Shown: positions 17,360 through 25,095, counted from the stretch's first letter. The stretch: 44,061 nt of DNA from Cryomorphaceae bacterium (GCA_022565745.1 JAIUMB010000002.1:1-44061); one strand, 5' to 3'. The notes: a model not told the origin generated them from the sequence alone. Made by a program: numbers and translations.

Positions 17360-18148
17360 TTAGTTGTGCAAGTGGTCAAAGCGAAAGGCGCCAATCCAAT
17401 TGTCGGCAATGGTAGTGGCATTAGGTCCGGGCATGTGGATGGAAAACACATCGGCCAGACTGATGCCGCCGTGCCAGAAACGAGCGCTGTTTACCTTTAA
17501 GTGAATGGATGGGTTTGAAGCGGCCACGACGTTTAAGCGCTGTTCACCAAAAGCTATGGTGGTGGTGCGAATGGCATTGTGTGGATCTTCAAATCCTCCA
17601 ATGTGATACATAAACTGTCCATTTGGTGCGGCTGGACTCATGCCTTCAGCCTTGAAAAAGATGTATCCGGTAGACCAGTCCCAGAACATATTTTCTGCCG
17701 GACTAAGGGCGCCTTCTTGCGCACCACTGGTATTTCTGTCCTCATCAACACCTATCATAAACTTTACGGCGCTGTACTCTCCAGGAGGTACGTTTGGTAC
17801 GGTGAGTTCTTGCACAGAGCTGTTCCCTTCTACGGTAACGATGCGGTAGCTTTCGTCTTCCTTCCACACAGTTCCGTCGGCTTTGTGTAGTTCGATGTTG
17901 GTGACGTAGTAACGCAATTTGGTAAAGGTAATTTCCTCCTGCGTTGCGGGGTGCATCAATGCAGTATTGATGGCAAAGGGTAAATGGTTGGGGCCCCAGC
18001 CGTGGTCGAATTTAATGGTAACGGAAGCCGCGGCATCACCGTTGCCATTCCCGTTGTCGTCATCATCTGAGCAAGCGGTTAGTGAAAAAATGAGTATGGC
18101 GGGTAGCATAAACAACCACCCTTTGAAGTTTGAATTGAAACGTTTCAT
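17360..18148 (-). CDS. MbnP-like copper-binding lipoprotein
   Basis: The 262-residue protein has a lipobox LTAC (Cys26), an acidic DDDDNGNGNG linker and then an MbnP-type domain: VTIKFDHGWG, FTKLRYYVTNIEL, GEYSAVKFMIGVDEDRN, AENMFWDWSTGYIFFKAEG and GQFMYHIGGF. The Trp-rich motif W156-D-W158 is the best candidate for enzymatic Trp modification. MbnP proteins bind copper in the periplasm through a kynurenine-containing site made by the paired MbnH. The MbnH-like gene follows immediately. No methanobactin precursor gene was seen, so this is a stand-alone pair. Family assignment rests on recalled motifs. Confidence 0.88.
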   Translation of the reverse strand: MKRFNSNFKGWLFMLPAILIFSLTACSDDDDNGNGNGDAAASVTIKFDHGWGPNHLPFAINTALMHPATQEEITFTKLRYYVTNIELHKADGTVWKEDESYRIVTVEGNSSVQELTVPNVPPGEYSAVKFMIGVDEDRNTSGAQEGALSPAENMFWDWSTGYIFFKAEGMSPAAPNGQFMYHIGGFEDPHNAIRTTTIAFGEQRLNVVAASNPSIHLKVNSARFWHGGISLADVFSIHMPGPNATTIADNWIGAFRFDHLHN

Positions 18149-18168
18149 GACTAATGTTTTGATTGATT

Positions 18169-18196
18169 AAAAAAAAAATAAACGAGCAAAAAGCTC
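18169..18196 (-). terminator. Weak hairpin plus T tract after the small Cys protein gene
   Basis: On the minus strand GAGC-TTTTT-GCTC (18196-18184) precedes a run of ten T residues (about 18178-18169). The stem is only 4 bp, so it may act as a partial terminator between the Cys-rich gene and the mbnP operon. Confidence 0.4.
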
Positions 18197-18207
18197 AAAA
18201 TTTGGTT

Positions 18208-18579
18208 TTAAATCAAAACATTGGGAGGGGGAGTAGGAACTTCTGAGATATTCTCTTTGACAAATGACTTTTCAAAAGGGACAAGCGTACAATGAATGTC
18301 ATTAAATAAATTTAGTGAAAGAGAAAAAGCCCGTTCATTGAATACAATAATTTCAACCTTCAGAGATTCGGGGATGGATGGAGGCATGGGCGCATCTTTC
18401 TTTTCGGTATGTTCTTTTGCCCATTGACACGTACCATTACATTGCATTTCTGGACGGTCGAAGTTTTCACAAGCAGCCAAGTAAGCGTCGTAAGACAGCA
18501 AATACTTTGCAATATCAGCGGTTTTACTCAAAAATGGCAGAGTAAGCGATAAAAGTAATATGTAGGCTGAAATACGCAT
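18208..18579 (-). CDS. Small exported Cys-rich protein, unknown function
   Basis: The 123-residue protein has an N-terminal hydrophobic signal (ISAYILLLSLTLPFLS) and the motif CENFDRPEMQCNGTCQW, giving a C-x10-C-x3-C cluster. I recall small Bacteroidota proteins with the same CEN...P.M.CNGKC pattern, but no function. A Pro-rich tail (EVPTPPPNVLI) ends it. It is encoded 59 bases upstream of the MbnP-like gene on the same strand, so it may be a metal-handling accessory. The -7-like box TATATTTG lies four bases before its ATG. Confidence 0.8.
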   Translation of the reverse strand: MRISAYILLLSLTLPFLSKTADIAKYLLSYDAYLAACENFDRPEMQCNGTCQWAKEHTEKKDAPMPPSIPESLKVEIIVFNERAFSLSLNLFNDIHCTLVPFEKSFVKENISEVPTPPPNVLI

Positions 18580-18583
18580 ACAA

Positions 18584-18591
18584 CAAATATA
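18584..18591 (-). promoter_or_regulatory. -7 box for the Cys-rich gene, possible leaderless start
   Basis: TATATTTG fits TAnnTTTG and ends four bases before ATG 18579. No good -33 element at the usual distance was seen. Confidence 0.4.
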
Positions 18592-18602
18592 CGTAAAGTT
18601 TA

Positions 18603-19583
18603 TTAATCGGTTACTACCTTAACGCGTTTTGTGACACCACTCACATTAAGGATGTATATACCAGCGGGATAATTTTGCACGTTTATCGTCATCCGGCTAC
18701 CATCTGACGTTCCTTGCCAAAGTACTTTTCCGTTTAAATCAATAAGTTGAATGTCTGATTGAAAGGGCACGCCCTCGAGTACAAATTGATCGGAGGTAGG
18801 ATTGGGGTAAACATTCCACACGACGTCATTGACACGATGAATATGCAGTCCGTCGTTTGTTGAGTCAACAGTAAATAGGGTTGAGAATGTAGCGGTGTCG
18901 ATACCGTTACACGCTAATGGATCATCACTTTGAACCGCGTGAACGGTCAGGTTGTATTGACCGGCAGGGAGTGTACCAAGAGCGAAGGTATCGAGCGTAC
19001 TGTTGGTGTTGGGGATACTGTCGGCGTAATAACACAAGTCGATGGTCACGTCGTTGCCACTTATGTTGACGGCATCAGTCAGCAAGAACCCCAACGCAGG
19101 CAGTTCTATACCAACTTCGGCATGAATATCGGTGGTGTCGTTGGGTAAGGCGGGTATAATGTTTACCCCCAAAATATCGATACAGCATGGTGGAGCAGGC
19201 GGAGGTGTGCCCACTGTAAATGTGGTGGATAGTTGCGATGAGTCTGCCGGAACACACGCATTGGCATCAAAACTAACCAGAGCATTCATATTTACTGTAT
19301 ACACACCTGATGGTAATATACCTAATGAAATCGTATCGTAGTGAAAGTCCACTGCTGGCAGCATACCGCTATAATAGCATCCTTCTATGTCGACAACGGT
19401 TCCGCTAAGCGTATGAGACACGCTGATGGTGTGGCCTTGACTTCCAGTGGTTACGGTTATGGCAACAAAAACAGAGTCGGTTGGTGACGGGTTCGACGGA
19501 ATAGGTGTTAGGCTTGTTACGCCGATGGGTTGAGCGCTGAGGCCACCGATGAAAAGGCTTAAAATAAAAATTATTTGACGCAT
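18603..19583 (-). CDS. Secreted protein with two repeated beta domains and T9SS sorting domain
   Basis: The 326-residue protein has signal peptide MRQIIFILSLFIGGLSAQ. Two copies of a roughly 105-residue beta domain follow. Each has a nearby GCYYSG or DLCYYAD turn, then DT..LG.LP.G.Y..., then a Cys-containing loop (FDANACVPAD; DDPLACNGID) and an STTF/STLF exit strand. The paired Cys may form a disulfide within each repeat. The C-terminus is a T9SS type A sorting domain (WNVYPNPTSDQFVLEG, LIDLNGKVLW, AGIYILNVSGVTKRVKVV). The protein is thus surface-exposed or released. Binding or structural role is likely; no catalytic residues were recognised. Confidence 0.87.
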   Translation of the reverse strand: MRQIIFILSLFIGGLSAQPIGVTSLTPIPSNPSPTDSVFVAITVTTGSQGHTISVSHTLSGTVVDIEGCYYSGMLPAVDFHYDTISLGILPSGVYTVNMNALVSFDANACVPADSSQLSTTFTVGTPPPAPPCCIDILGVNIIPALPNDTTDIHAEVGIELPALGFLLTDAVNISGNDVTIDLCYYADSIPNTNSTLDTFALGTLPAGQYNLTVHAVQSDDPLACNGIDTATFSTLFTVDSTNDGLHIHRVNDVVWNVYPNPTSDQFVLEGVPFQSDIQLIDLNGKVLWQGTSDGSRMTINVQNYPAGIYILNVSGVTKRVKVVTD

Positions 19584-19756
19584 AACTAAACAGGTTTTTG
19601 ATTTGAGGGTGACTCAAATATACAAATGGTTATGCGAGAAGAGAAATGGAATTAGTTAACGATACAGTAAGCTAGTTAGAGGTACAGTATGCTTAGCGCG
19701 CTCATGGACAAGTGTGCATGCAGTAGGCGAACGGTTTAGTTGCGTCCAAAATCATC

Positions 19757-19794
19757 TAAAAAAATCACCTAAATAACCTTATTTTTTTTAGGTG
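19757..19794 (-). terminator. Terminator of pheS
   Basis: On the minus strand CACCTAAA (19794-19787) pairs with TTTAGGTG (19773-19766), followed by an AT then seven or more T residues. It lies just past the pheS stop. Confidence 0.75.
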
Positions 19795-19815
19795 TTTGAA
19801 TTCTACGTTTCCCGA

Positions 19816-20814
19816 CTAAAACTGCTTAAGGAATCGCATATCATTTTCACTCAACATTCTGATATCCGGAATTTGGTAACGGTTGAGGGCGATGCGTTCA
19901 ACGCCCATGCCAAAGGCAAATCCACTGTACACCTCCGGGTCGATATTGGATGCTTGAAGCACAGCGGGATCGACCATGCCACAGCCCATGATTTCCAGCC
20001 AACCGGTTCCTTTGGTTAGGCGGTAGTCGACCTCATTGTTGAGGCCCCAGTACACATCTACCTCTGCACTTGGCTCGGTAAAGGGAAAGTACGACGGGCG
20101 CATGCGGATTTTACTTTTCCCAAAAAATTGTTCGGCAAAGTAGAGAATGGTTTGTTTTAGATCTGCAAAACTCACCCCCTTGTCGATATAAAGTCCTTCA
20201 ATTTGGTGGAAAAAGCAGTGTGAACGCGCAGAAATGGCTTCGTTACGGTAGACACGCCCTGGAGAAATGGTGCGAATGGGAGGTTTCTCATTTTCCATCA
20301 CACGCACTTGCACAGAAGAAGTATGTGTACGGAGCGCGAAGTCTGGATTTTTTTCCACGAAAAATGTATCTTGCATATCACGAGCTGGGTGCTCTTCTGG
20401 GAAGTTGAGTGCGGAAAAGTTGTGCCAGTCGTCTTCAATTTCTGGACCGTAACTCACATCAAATCCGATACGTGCAAATATGTCGATGATCTCATCGCGA
20501 ATAACCGAGAGTGGGTGCCTGTTGCCGAAGGGTAAGTCTTTAACAGATCTTGTATAATCAACAGACTGCTGCTGTTTTTGCTGTACAGATTGAAGTCCTT
20601 CTTTATAGAGGTCTTCCGCTTGCTGTTTTAAAGCGTTGATGGTTTTTCCATACAAGCGTTTCTCTTCACCAGGAAGCTGTTTGAACTGTTCAAAGAGCGT
20701 GGGAATCTGTCCTTTTCGGCTCAAAAAGCTGAGTCGAAACTGTTCAGCATCTTCTGATGAGCCAATTTTAAATGCTCGAATGGCTTCTTCTATTTTCGCA
20801 ATTTGTTCGTTCAT
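19816..20814 (-). CDS. pheS: Phenylalanine-tRNA ligase alpha subunit
   Basis: The 332-residue class II synthetase subunit charges tRNA-Phe as an alpha2-beta2 complex with PheT, which is not in the window. The N-terminal helical arm (about 1-85) is followed by RHPLSVIRDEIIDIF, motif 2 (RTHTSSVQVRVME... GRVYRNEAISARSHCFFHQ) and motif 3 near the end (GFAFGMGVERIALNRYQIPD). Length matches PheS. It has its own promoter and terminator and is single-gene. Confidence 0.97.
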   Translation of the reverse strand: MNEQIAKIEEAIRAFKIGSSEDAEQFRLSFLSRKGQIPTLFEQFKQLPGEEKRLYGKTINALKQQAEDLYKEGLQSVQQKQQQSVDYTRSVKDLPFGNRHPLSVIRDEIIDIFARIGFDVSYGPEIEDDWHNFSALNFPEEHPARDMQDTFFVEKNPDFALRTHTSSVQVRVMENEKPPIRTISPGRVYRNEAISARSHCFFHQIEGLYIDKGVSFADLKQTILYFAEQFFGKSKIRMRPSYFPFTEPSAEVDVYWGLNNEVDYRLTKGTGWLEIMGCGMVDPAVLQASNIDPEVYSGFAFGMGVERIALNRYQIPDIRMLSENDMRFLKQF

Positions 20815-20834
20815 AACACGGTATTAATACGCAG

Positions 20835-20865
20835 CAAATGTACGTTGAATTAAGTGTCCGAGCAA
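20835..20865 (-). promoter_or_regulatory. Promoter of pheS
   Basis: On the minus strand TTG (20865-20863), 20-base spacer and TACATTTG (20842-20835). The start codon follows after 20 bases. Confidence 0.65.
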
Positions 20866-20929
20866 TTGGCGAATACACATAAAAATCATCGTAAACGAAA
20901 TAAATTATCCCGTTGTCTCGTTTTCTATA

Positions 20930-20958
20930 TTGTTTGGAAATTTTTTGTTGTATTTTTG
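20930..20958 (+). promoter_or_regulatory. Promoter of the paired lipoproteins
   Basis: TTG at 20930-20932, 18-base spacer, TATTTTTG at 20951-20958. The -33 surroundings (TTGTTTGGAA) are the same as at the TonB-receptor promoter (2910). Confidence 0.55.
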
Positions 20959-21019
20959 GCAATTGTATTGGGTAATGTTAAATCTACTTAATGCATAAAA
21001 ATTTTAACAATCATTATTT

Positions 21020-21382
21020 ATGCGCCGCATTTTCACTTTATCAGTTGTAGCCGCATTAATTGTAGGACTATCTTCTTGTAGACAGGACGACCGCGATTAC
21101 GAAGTTAGCATTTTGGTTACTGTTCACGATACTGTTCCTGTAAGAAATGCTACAGTTGAGCTTTTTGCTCCAGTTGAAGGAAGTATTGTCAATACACAAA
21201 GAACGACCAATGCTAATGGTATTGCAACATTTAGCTTTAGTAACAAAGCGTTTTTAGAGGTTCACGCTGTGAAAGGTTCATGGAAGAAATGTGACGCCAT
21301 TGAGCTGGAAAAAGGAATGAAGGAGTTTACCATTAATATGTATCCTTTTGGAGATCCTCGCCGAACCTGTTTAGGAGAGTAA
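21020..21382 (+). CDS. Small lipoprotein with carboxypeptidase-regulatory-like fold
   Basis: The 120-residue product has a lipobox LSSC (Cys20). The mature part is a single beta-sandwich-like domain with VPVRNATVELFAPVEG and TTNANGIATFSFSNKAFLEV. This matches the transthyretin/carboxypeptidase-regulatory pattern of a strand, an NxNG turn and an FxF strand. No catalytic residues appear. The next gene, 42 bases downstream, has the same layout and both end with a Cys close to the C-terminus, so they look like diverged paralogs. It is likely periplasmic and membrane-anchored; function unknown. Confidence 0.85.
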   Translation: MRRIFTLSVVAALIVGLSSCRQDDRDYEVSILVTVHDTVPVRNATVELFAPVEGSIVNTQRTTNANGIATFSFSNKAFLEVHAVKGSWKKCDAIELEKGMKEFTINMYPFGDPRRTCLGE

Positions 21383-21424
21383 TCGATCAACCCCATTGTT
21401 CAAACAACCATTCATTCTTACCAC

Positions 21425-21922
21425 ATGAAAAAATTCATACCCTCTTTCCTTTCTTTGAGTGCAATAGCATTATCGGTATTGCTTACAGCAGTATCATGTA
21501 CTTCAGATGACCCTGAATACCCTTTTAGAATAAGGGTTTTAACGGAGGATTTGGATTATGAAGGCGATGACCCTCGTTTTGTGCCAGTCTTTTTAGCGGA
21601 AGTAAGGGTAGCACCAGACAATCCTCGATCCAATGTATTGTTTGAAGGGTTAACCAATACGAATGGAGAGGTTGCGTTTAGTTATGATCTTGAAGCTTTA
21701 TTTTTGGTAGAGGCCATAGGTGCAACCTACGTTATCGACACCATTTCTTTTATTGATTCAACCGGTTATCCGGCAGTTCCTCCACGTTTTGTTCAACAAT
21801 TTGATACCGTGAGTACAGAGAAGTCTCGCGCTTGTAGTTTTATTAAGTTGGAAGAGAACGAAGAGGTCTACCTTGAAGTGATTCTAGAGCCTTGGGACCC
21901 CAGTGAGGGTTTGTGTTTTTAG
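21425..21922 (+). CDS. Small lipoprotein, diverged paralog of the preceding one
   Basis: The 165-residue product has a lipobox AVSC (Cys26), then TSDDPEYPF. The mature domain shares the preceding gene's pattern: EVRVAPDNPRSNVLFEG followed by LTNTNGEVAFSYDLEALFLVEA. It has an insertion around a Pro-rich loop (STGYPAVPPRFVQQFD) and an extra Cys in RACSFIK. The two genes form one transcription unit ended by the terminator at 21931. Function is unknown; a structural or ligand-binding lipoprotein is likely. Confidence 0.85.
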   Translation: MKKFIPSFLSLSAIALSVLLTAVSCTSDDPEYPFRIRVLTEDLDYEGDDPRFVPVFLAEVRVAPDNPRSNVLFEGLTNTNGEVAFSYDLEALFLVEAIGATYVIDTISFIDSTGYPAVPPRFVQQFDTVSTEKSRACSFIKLEENEEVYLEVILEPWDPSEGLCF

Positions 21923-21930
21923 TATTTTAG

Positions 21931-21959
21931 CAGCCTCTTTTTAGAGGCTGTTTTCTTTT
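21931..21959 (+). terminator. Strong terminator of the lipoprotein pair
   Basis: An 8-bp stem CAGCCTCT/AGAGGCTG with a 4-base T loop is followed by TTTTCTTTT. The stop codon of the opposing gene (21941-21943) lies inside this hairpin. Confidence 0.85.
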
Positions 21960-22318
21960 CTGTACACGCCGTCGGTCGTGTCGTCAAAATATCTTATAAT
22001 GGCTTCCTTCATCATTAAGCTTTGTTCACCAGGTCGTAGATTTGGTAAGGGTTCAATGAGTTTATAGTGTGGCCATCCATCGGAATCAGTACCCTCAAAT
22101 TCATAGTAACCATAGGGTTCCAGTACGCGACATATGGCTATGTGGAGTAAATTAATCTTTTCGTCTTTTTTAAATCGGCGGTGGCCTTTACCCAATTCTT
22201 GTACACCAATTAAAAAAAGAATACCATCTACGTCCACATCGCCTTCCGGTTGAAAGGTGTCTTCAATAAACTTGCAAAGTAAGCGCCACTGTTCTTTTAA
22301 ATGTATGTTCTCGCTCAT
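21941..22318 (-). CDS. Conserved-looking protein of unknown function
   Basis: The 125-residue soluble protein has no signal peptide. It is largely helical with LLCKFIEDTFQPEGDVDVDGILFLIGVQELG, then KINLLHIAICRVLEPYGYYEF and a closing helix SLMMKEAIIRYF. I recall similar short proteins in Flavobacteriia near RNase G, without a known role. It begins about 15 bases after the rng terminator on the same strand. It may be a small adaptor; this cannot be shown from sequence. Confidence 0.75.
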   Translation of the reverse strand: MSENIHLKEQWRLLCKFIEDTFQPEGDVDVDGILFLIGVQELGKGHRRFKKDEKINLLHIAICRVLEPYGYYEFEGTDSDGWPHYKLIEPLPNLRPGEQSLMMKEAIIRYFDDTTDGVYRKENSL

Positions 22319-22332
22319 GCATTGGTAAGATT

Positions 22333-22371
22333 AAAAAAAGCCTCAGCGGCGATATATTCACTGCTGAAGCT
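22333..22371 (-). terminator. Terminator of rng
   Basis: On the minus strand AGCTTCAGC (22371-22363) pairs with GCTGAGGCT (22347-22339), one G-T, followed by seven T residues. Confidence 0.8.
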
Positions 22372-22403
22372 TTGTGGTTTAACATTGGCAATGGCCAATT
22401 TGA

Positions 22404-23948
22404 TTACGTGGTAATGGACTCGCCATCTTTGAAAAAGCGATATTCGAGATACTTGAAGCCATCACGAGAAACGATTTTCAGTTTACAGCCATACTTTTTC
22501 ACCCACTTTCTTCTCAAGCTTTTAAATAAGCCTTTGGTAAGAAACGCAGCAATAAAAGGATGCACGTGTAACTCAAACTTTTCCTTGGGGTTGGTCAAGC
22601 AGAGCGACTCAAACGTTTGCTCTATGTTTTCGAGGATGGCTACCGGTGCTTCGGTTTTGCCATTTCCATCAGGGTCTTCTTCTCGGGTATCGATGTTCAT
22701 TTCTGGTCGAACCCGCTGACGGGTGATTTCTACCAGTCCGAACTTACTAACGGGAAGGATTTTGTGTTTGGCTCTGTCTGTCTTCATGACATCGCGCAAC
22801 TTATCCTGAAGCACACGGCGATTTTCTGGTTTATGCATATCGATAAAATCGACGACAATAATACCTCCCATATCCCTTAGACGTAATTGACGTGCGATTT
22901 CTTCTGCAGCCAATAGGTTTACGGCCAAGGCATTTTCTTCCTGTGTATCACTTTTGCTAGATCGATTGCCGCTATTGACATCGATAACGTGCATGGCCTC
23001 GGTATGCTCGATAATAAGGTACGTCCCTTTTCCAGCGGAAACCGAGCGACCGAACGACGTTTTTATTTGTCTTTCAATACCAAATTTCTCAAACATTGGA
23101 AGTCTACCCGTGTGCATTTTTAGTATGTCAACTTTATCGGGAGCGTTTTCTTCCAAATAGGTTTTAATGGTATCGAATTTTTCTTGCTCATCGACCACGA
23201 TAGAGCTAAACGTATCATTAAGTACATCTCTTAGTAAAGCAGAAGCAGCACCTAATTCGCGAAGTATACGCGCTGGTGGTTTTGCTCTAGGAAGATGTTT
23301 GTGCATGGATTTCCATCGCTGCACAAGGTTTCTTAAGTCGCTTTCAATCAGTTCTCGTTCAACTTCTTGAGCAACAGTTCGTATGATGACACCAAAGCCA
23401 GGAGGCTTGATGTCGTTGAGTAATTTTCTTAAGCGATCACGTTCTTTTCGTTCTCTGATTTTCTGAGAGATAGAAACTTTATCGCTAAAAGGAACCAATA
23501 CCACATAGCGTCCTGCCAGTGATATTTCGGATGTAATACGGGGGCCTTTGGTTGAAATAGGCTCTTTGGCAATTTGCACAATGACATTTTGATTGGCTTT
23601 AAGAACCTGATCAATGGTGCCATTTTTATCGATTTCAGGCTCAAGCTCCAAGTCTGCAAGGTTCCATACTTGCTTTCCCTTAGTGGTTTTGCGATAAAAC
23701 TTATCAAGAGAACGTATGTGAGGACCTAAGTCATGGTAATGCAAAAATGCATCTTTGCTGTAGCCAACATCGACGAAAGCTGCATTTAAACCGGAAGCAA
23801 TTCGCTTCACCTTTCCGAGATAGATATCACCAACAAGAAATTGACGGTTGTCTTCTTCGGTATGCAGCTCAATGAGTTTGCCTTCTTTCAACAGGGCAAT
23901 GGCCAAACCATCGGTATTACGCGAGTGAATATATAGTTCAGCGCTCAC
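22404..23948 (-). CDS. rng: Ribonuclease G/E family endoribonuclease
   Basis: The 514-residue product is a short RNase E/G protein. It begins with an S1 domain (GDIYLGKVKRIASGLNAAF, GYSKDAFLHYHDLG), followed by the 5'-sensor and catalytic core with EHTEAMHVIDVNSGN and GGIIVVDFIDM, which supply the two catalytic aspartates. The C-terminal part is KEKFELHVHPFIAAFLTKG. It cleaves single-stranded RNA with a 5' monophosphate preference and matures 16S rRNA or mRNA. There is no long unstructured degradosome tail as in RNase E. It has its own terminator and follows a hairpin that ends the upstream small gene. Confidence 0.95.
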   Translation of the reverse strand: MSAELYIHSRNTDGLAIALLKEGKLIELHTEEDNRQFLVGDIYLGKVKRIASGLNAAFVDVGYSKDAFLHYHDLGPHIRSLDKFYRKTTKGKQVWNLADLELEPEIDKNGTIDQVLKANQNVIVQIAKEPISTKGPRITSEISLAGRYVVLVPFSDKVSISQKIRERKERDRLRKLLNDIKPPGFGVIIRTVAQEVERELIESDLRNLVQRWKSMHKHLPRAKPPARILRELGAASALLRDVLNDTFSSIVVDEQEKFDTIKTYLEENAPDKVDILKMHTGRLPMFEKFGIERQIKTSFGRSVSAGKGTYLIIEHTEAMHVIDVNSGNRSSKSDTQEENALAVNLLAAEEIARQLRLRDMGGIIVVDFIDMHKPENRRVLQDKLRDVMKTDRAKHKILPVSKFGLVEITRQRVRPEMNIDTREEDPDGNGKTEAPVAILENIEQTFESLCLTNPKEKFELHVHPFIAAFLTKGLFKSLRRKWVKKYGCKLKIVSRDGFKYLEYRFFKDGESITT

Positions 23949-24030
23949 CTTAATTTGATTTGTGCCGGGTTGGATGGAAAAAAACCATCACATCCCTGCG
24001 TTAATATTGTAAATAACGTAAAACACGAAT

Positions 24031-24056
24031 AGAGCAATGGGCGCACCCATTGCTCT
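24031..24056 (-). terminator. Perfect 11-bp hairpin after the small basic protein gene
   Basis: AGAGCAATGGG and CCCATTGCTCT pair perfectly around a CGCA loop. On the minus strand it lies between the 29-residue gene and rng. A clear T tract is lacking (ATTCGTGTTTT follows). Confidence 0.6.
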
Positions 24057-24100
24057 AATGTTGTTTTCTCATGAAGCTCAGTGGCTAAATGAGAATGGCG

Positions 24101-24190
24101 TTACTTCTTCTTGTGACGGTTCTTGCGAAGACGTTTTTTTCTTTTGTGCGTGGCCATTTTATGGCGTTTGCGTTTTTTTCCACTTGGCAT
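24101..24190 (-). CDS. 29-residue basic protein, AURKAIP1/COX24 (mS38)-like ribosome-associated
   Basis: The tiny frame encodes MPSGKKRKRHKMATHKRKKR followed by LRKNRHKKK, 29 residues, two-thirds Lys, Arg and His. The pattern KRKRHKMATHKRKKRLRK matches the COX24_C / AURKAIP1 motif of mitoribosomal protein mS38 and the small bS22-like bacterial proteins. A role as a small ribosomal-subunit protein is likely. It is easily missed by gene finders. It lies 11 bases after the TPR gene stop on the same strand and is followed by a strong hairpin. Confidence 0.9.
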   Translation of the reverse strand: MPSGKKRKRHKMATHKRKKRLRKNRHKKK

Positions 24191-24201
24191 AATGCAATGT
24201 T

Positions 24202-24702
24202 TTAATGTGTTTTTTCAAGGGAGGAGATGGTCTTTTCTACCCCGATACGTACCTCCTGTTCTATATCAAGGGTCAGCATTTTATTGTACATCTCGAGCGC
24301 CATCGCAGTGTCTCCAACTCCGAGGTATGCGGCGCCTGCTGCATCGAGAATACGCGGGTTTTCATCGTCTTGCAACATCAATCGCTCAAAGCGTTGTACC
24401 GCCTTTTCGTATTGATTGGTTTGCAACGACATCAATCCAAGAGATAAAAGTGCCGCATAGTGGTCTGGATTTTCATCCAATACCTCAGTAATCATGCTTA
24501 TGGCTGTCATAGGAGGCGCTTCGCCCGATTGAAGCAAACGCAACGCCTCCTCAACTTTTTTATCTAATGGGTCTTTATCTCCTTCGTGTTGGTGATTTTC
24601 CTTGATGGTTTTGGCTTCAGGATACCTGTCGGCACGAACTAAGTACGCACCTATTCCCAATACAGCAACCAACGAGATAATTATGATTCGCGAAGAAGAC
24701 AT
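24202..24702 (-). CDS. Membrane-anchored TPR protein
   Basis: The 166-residue protein has an N-terminal membrane anchor (about 5-20, IIIISLVAVLGIGAYLV), a charged linker and then TPR-like helices: DHYAALLSLGLMSLQTNQYE, KAVQRFERLMLQDDENPRIL and DAAGAAYLGVGDTAMALEMY. It probably acts as a periplasm-facing scaffold for protein contacts. It lies between HU (11 bases upstream) and the small basic protein. Partner proteins are unknown. Confidence 0.85.
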   Translation of the reverse strand: MSSSRIIIISLVAVLGIGAYLVRADRYPEAKTIKENHQHEGDKDPLDKKVEEALRLLQSGEAPPMTAISMITEVLDENPDHYAALLSLGLMSLQTNQYEKAVQRFERLMLQDDENPRILDAAGAAYLGVGDTAMALEMYNKMLTLDIEQEVRIGVEKTISSLEKTH

Positions 24703-24713
24703 GAAGTGATGAA

Positions 24714-25007
24714 TTATTTCTCTACTTTAACGTTGCTCTTAACGTTCTCAAGGAATACCTTAGCTGGTTTAAAAGCAGGAATATTGTGTGCAGGAATAAT
24801 AATGGTGGTGTTTTTGCTGATGTTGCGACCAGTTTTCTCTGCGCGGGTTTTGATAAAGAAGCTACCGAAGCCACGGAGGTAAACATTTTCACCACTTTCA
24901 AGGGAAGTTTTTACTTCTTTCATGAAAAGTTCTACAACTTGTTGAACATCTACGCGTTCCATTCCTGTAGAGTCGGTGATGTTGTTTACGATTTCTGCTT
25001 TAGTCAT
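24714..25007 (-). CDS. HU/IHF-family DNA-binding protein
   Basis: The 97-residue protein is of the DNABII family: MTKAEIVNNITDSTG helix, the signature LRGFGSFFIKTRAEKTGRNI and the C-terminal NIPAFKPAKVFLENVK. It bends DNA and compacts the nucleoid. Length and arm sequence fit HU or IHF subunits. It is the first gene of a probable minus-strand operon with the TPR protein and small basic protein, and is divergent from mutY. Confidence 0.95.
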   Translation of the reverse strand: MTKAEIVNNITDSTGMERVDVQQVVELFMKEVKTSLESGENVYLRGFGSFFIKTRAEKTGRNISKNTTIIIPAHNIPAFKPAKVFLENVKSNVKVEK

Positions 25008-25047
25008 TGTATTAAAATTACTGTTAAACTTCTAATTTTGAGGGCTG

Positions 25048-25055
25048 CAAATATA
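25048..25055 (-). promoter_or_regulatory. -7 box of the HU gene
   Basis: TATATTTG fits TAnnTTTG and ends 40 bases before the HU start codon. No clear -33 at the usual distance. Confidence 0.45.
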
Positions 25056-25095
25056 CACAGGATTTTTTGCTCCACCACCTTACTGAAATATTTTA

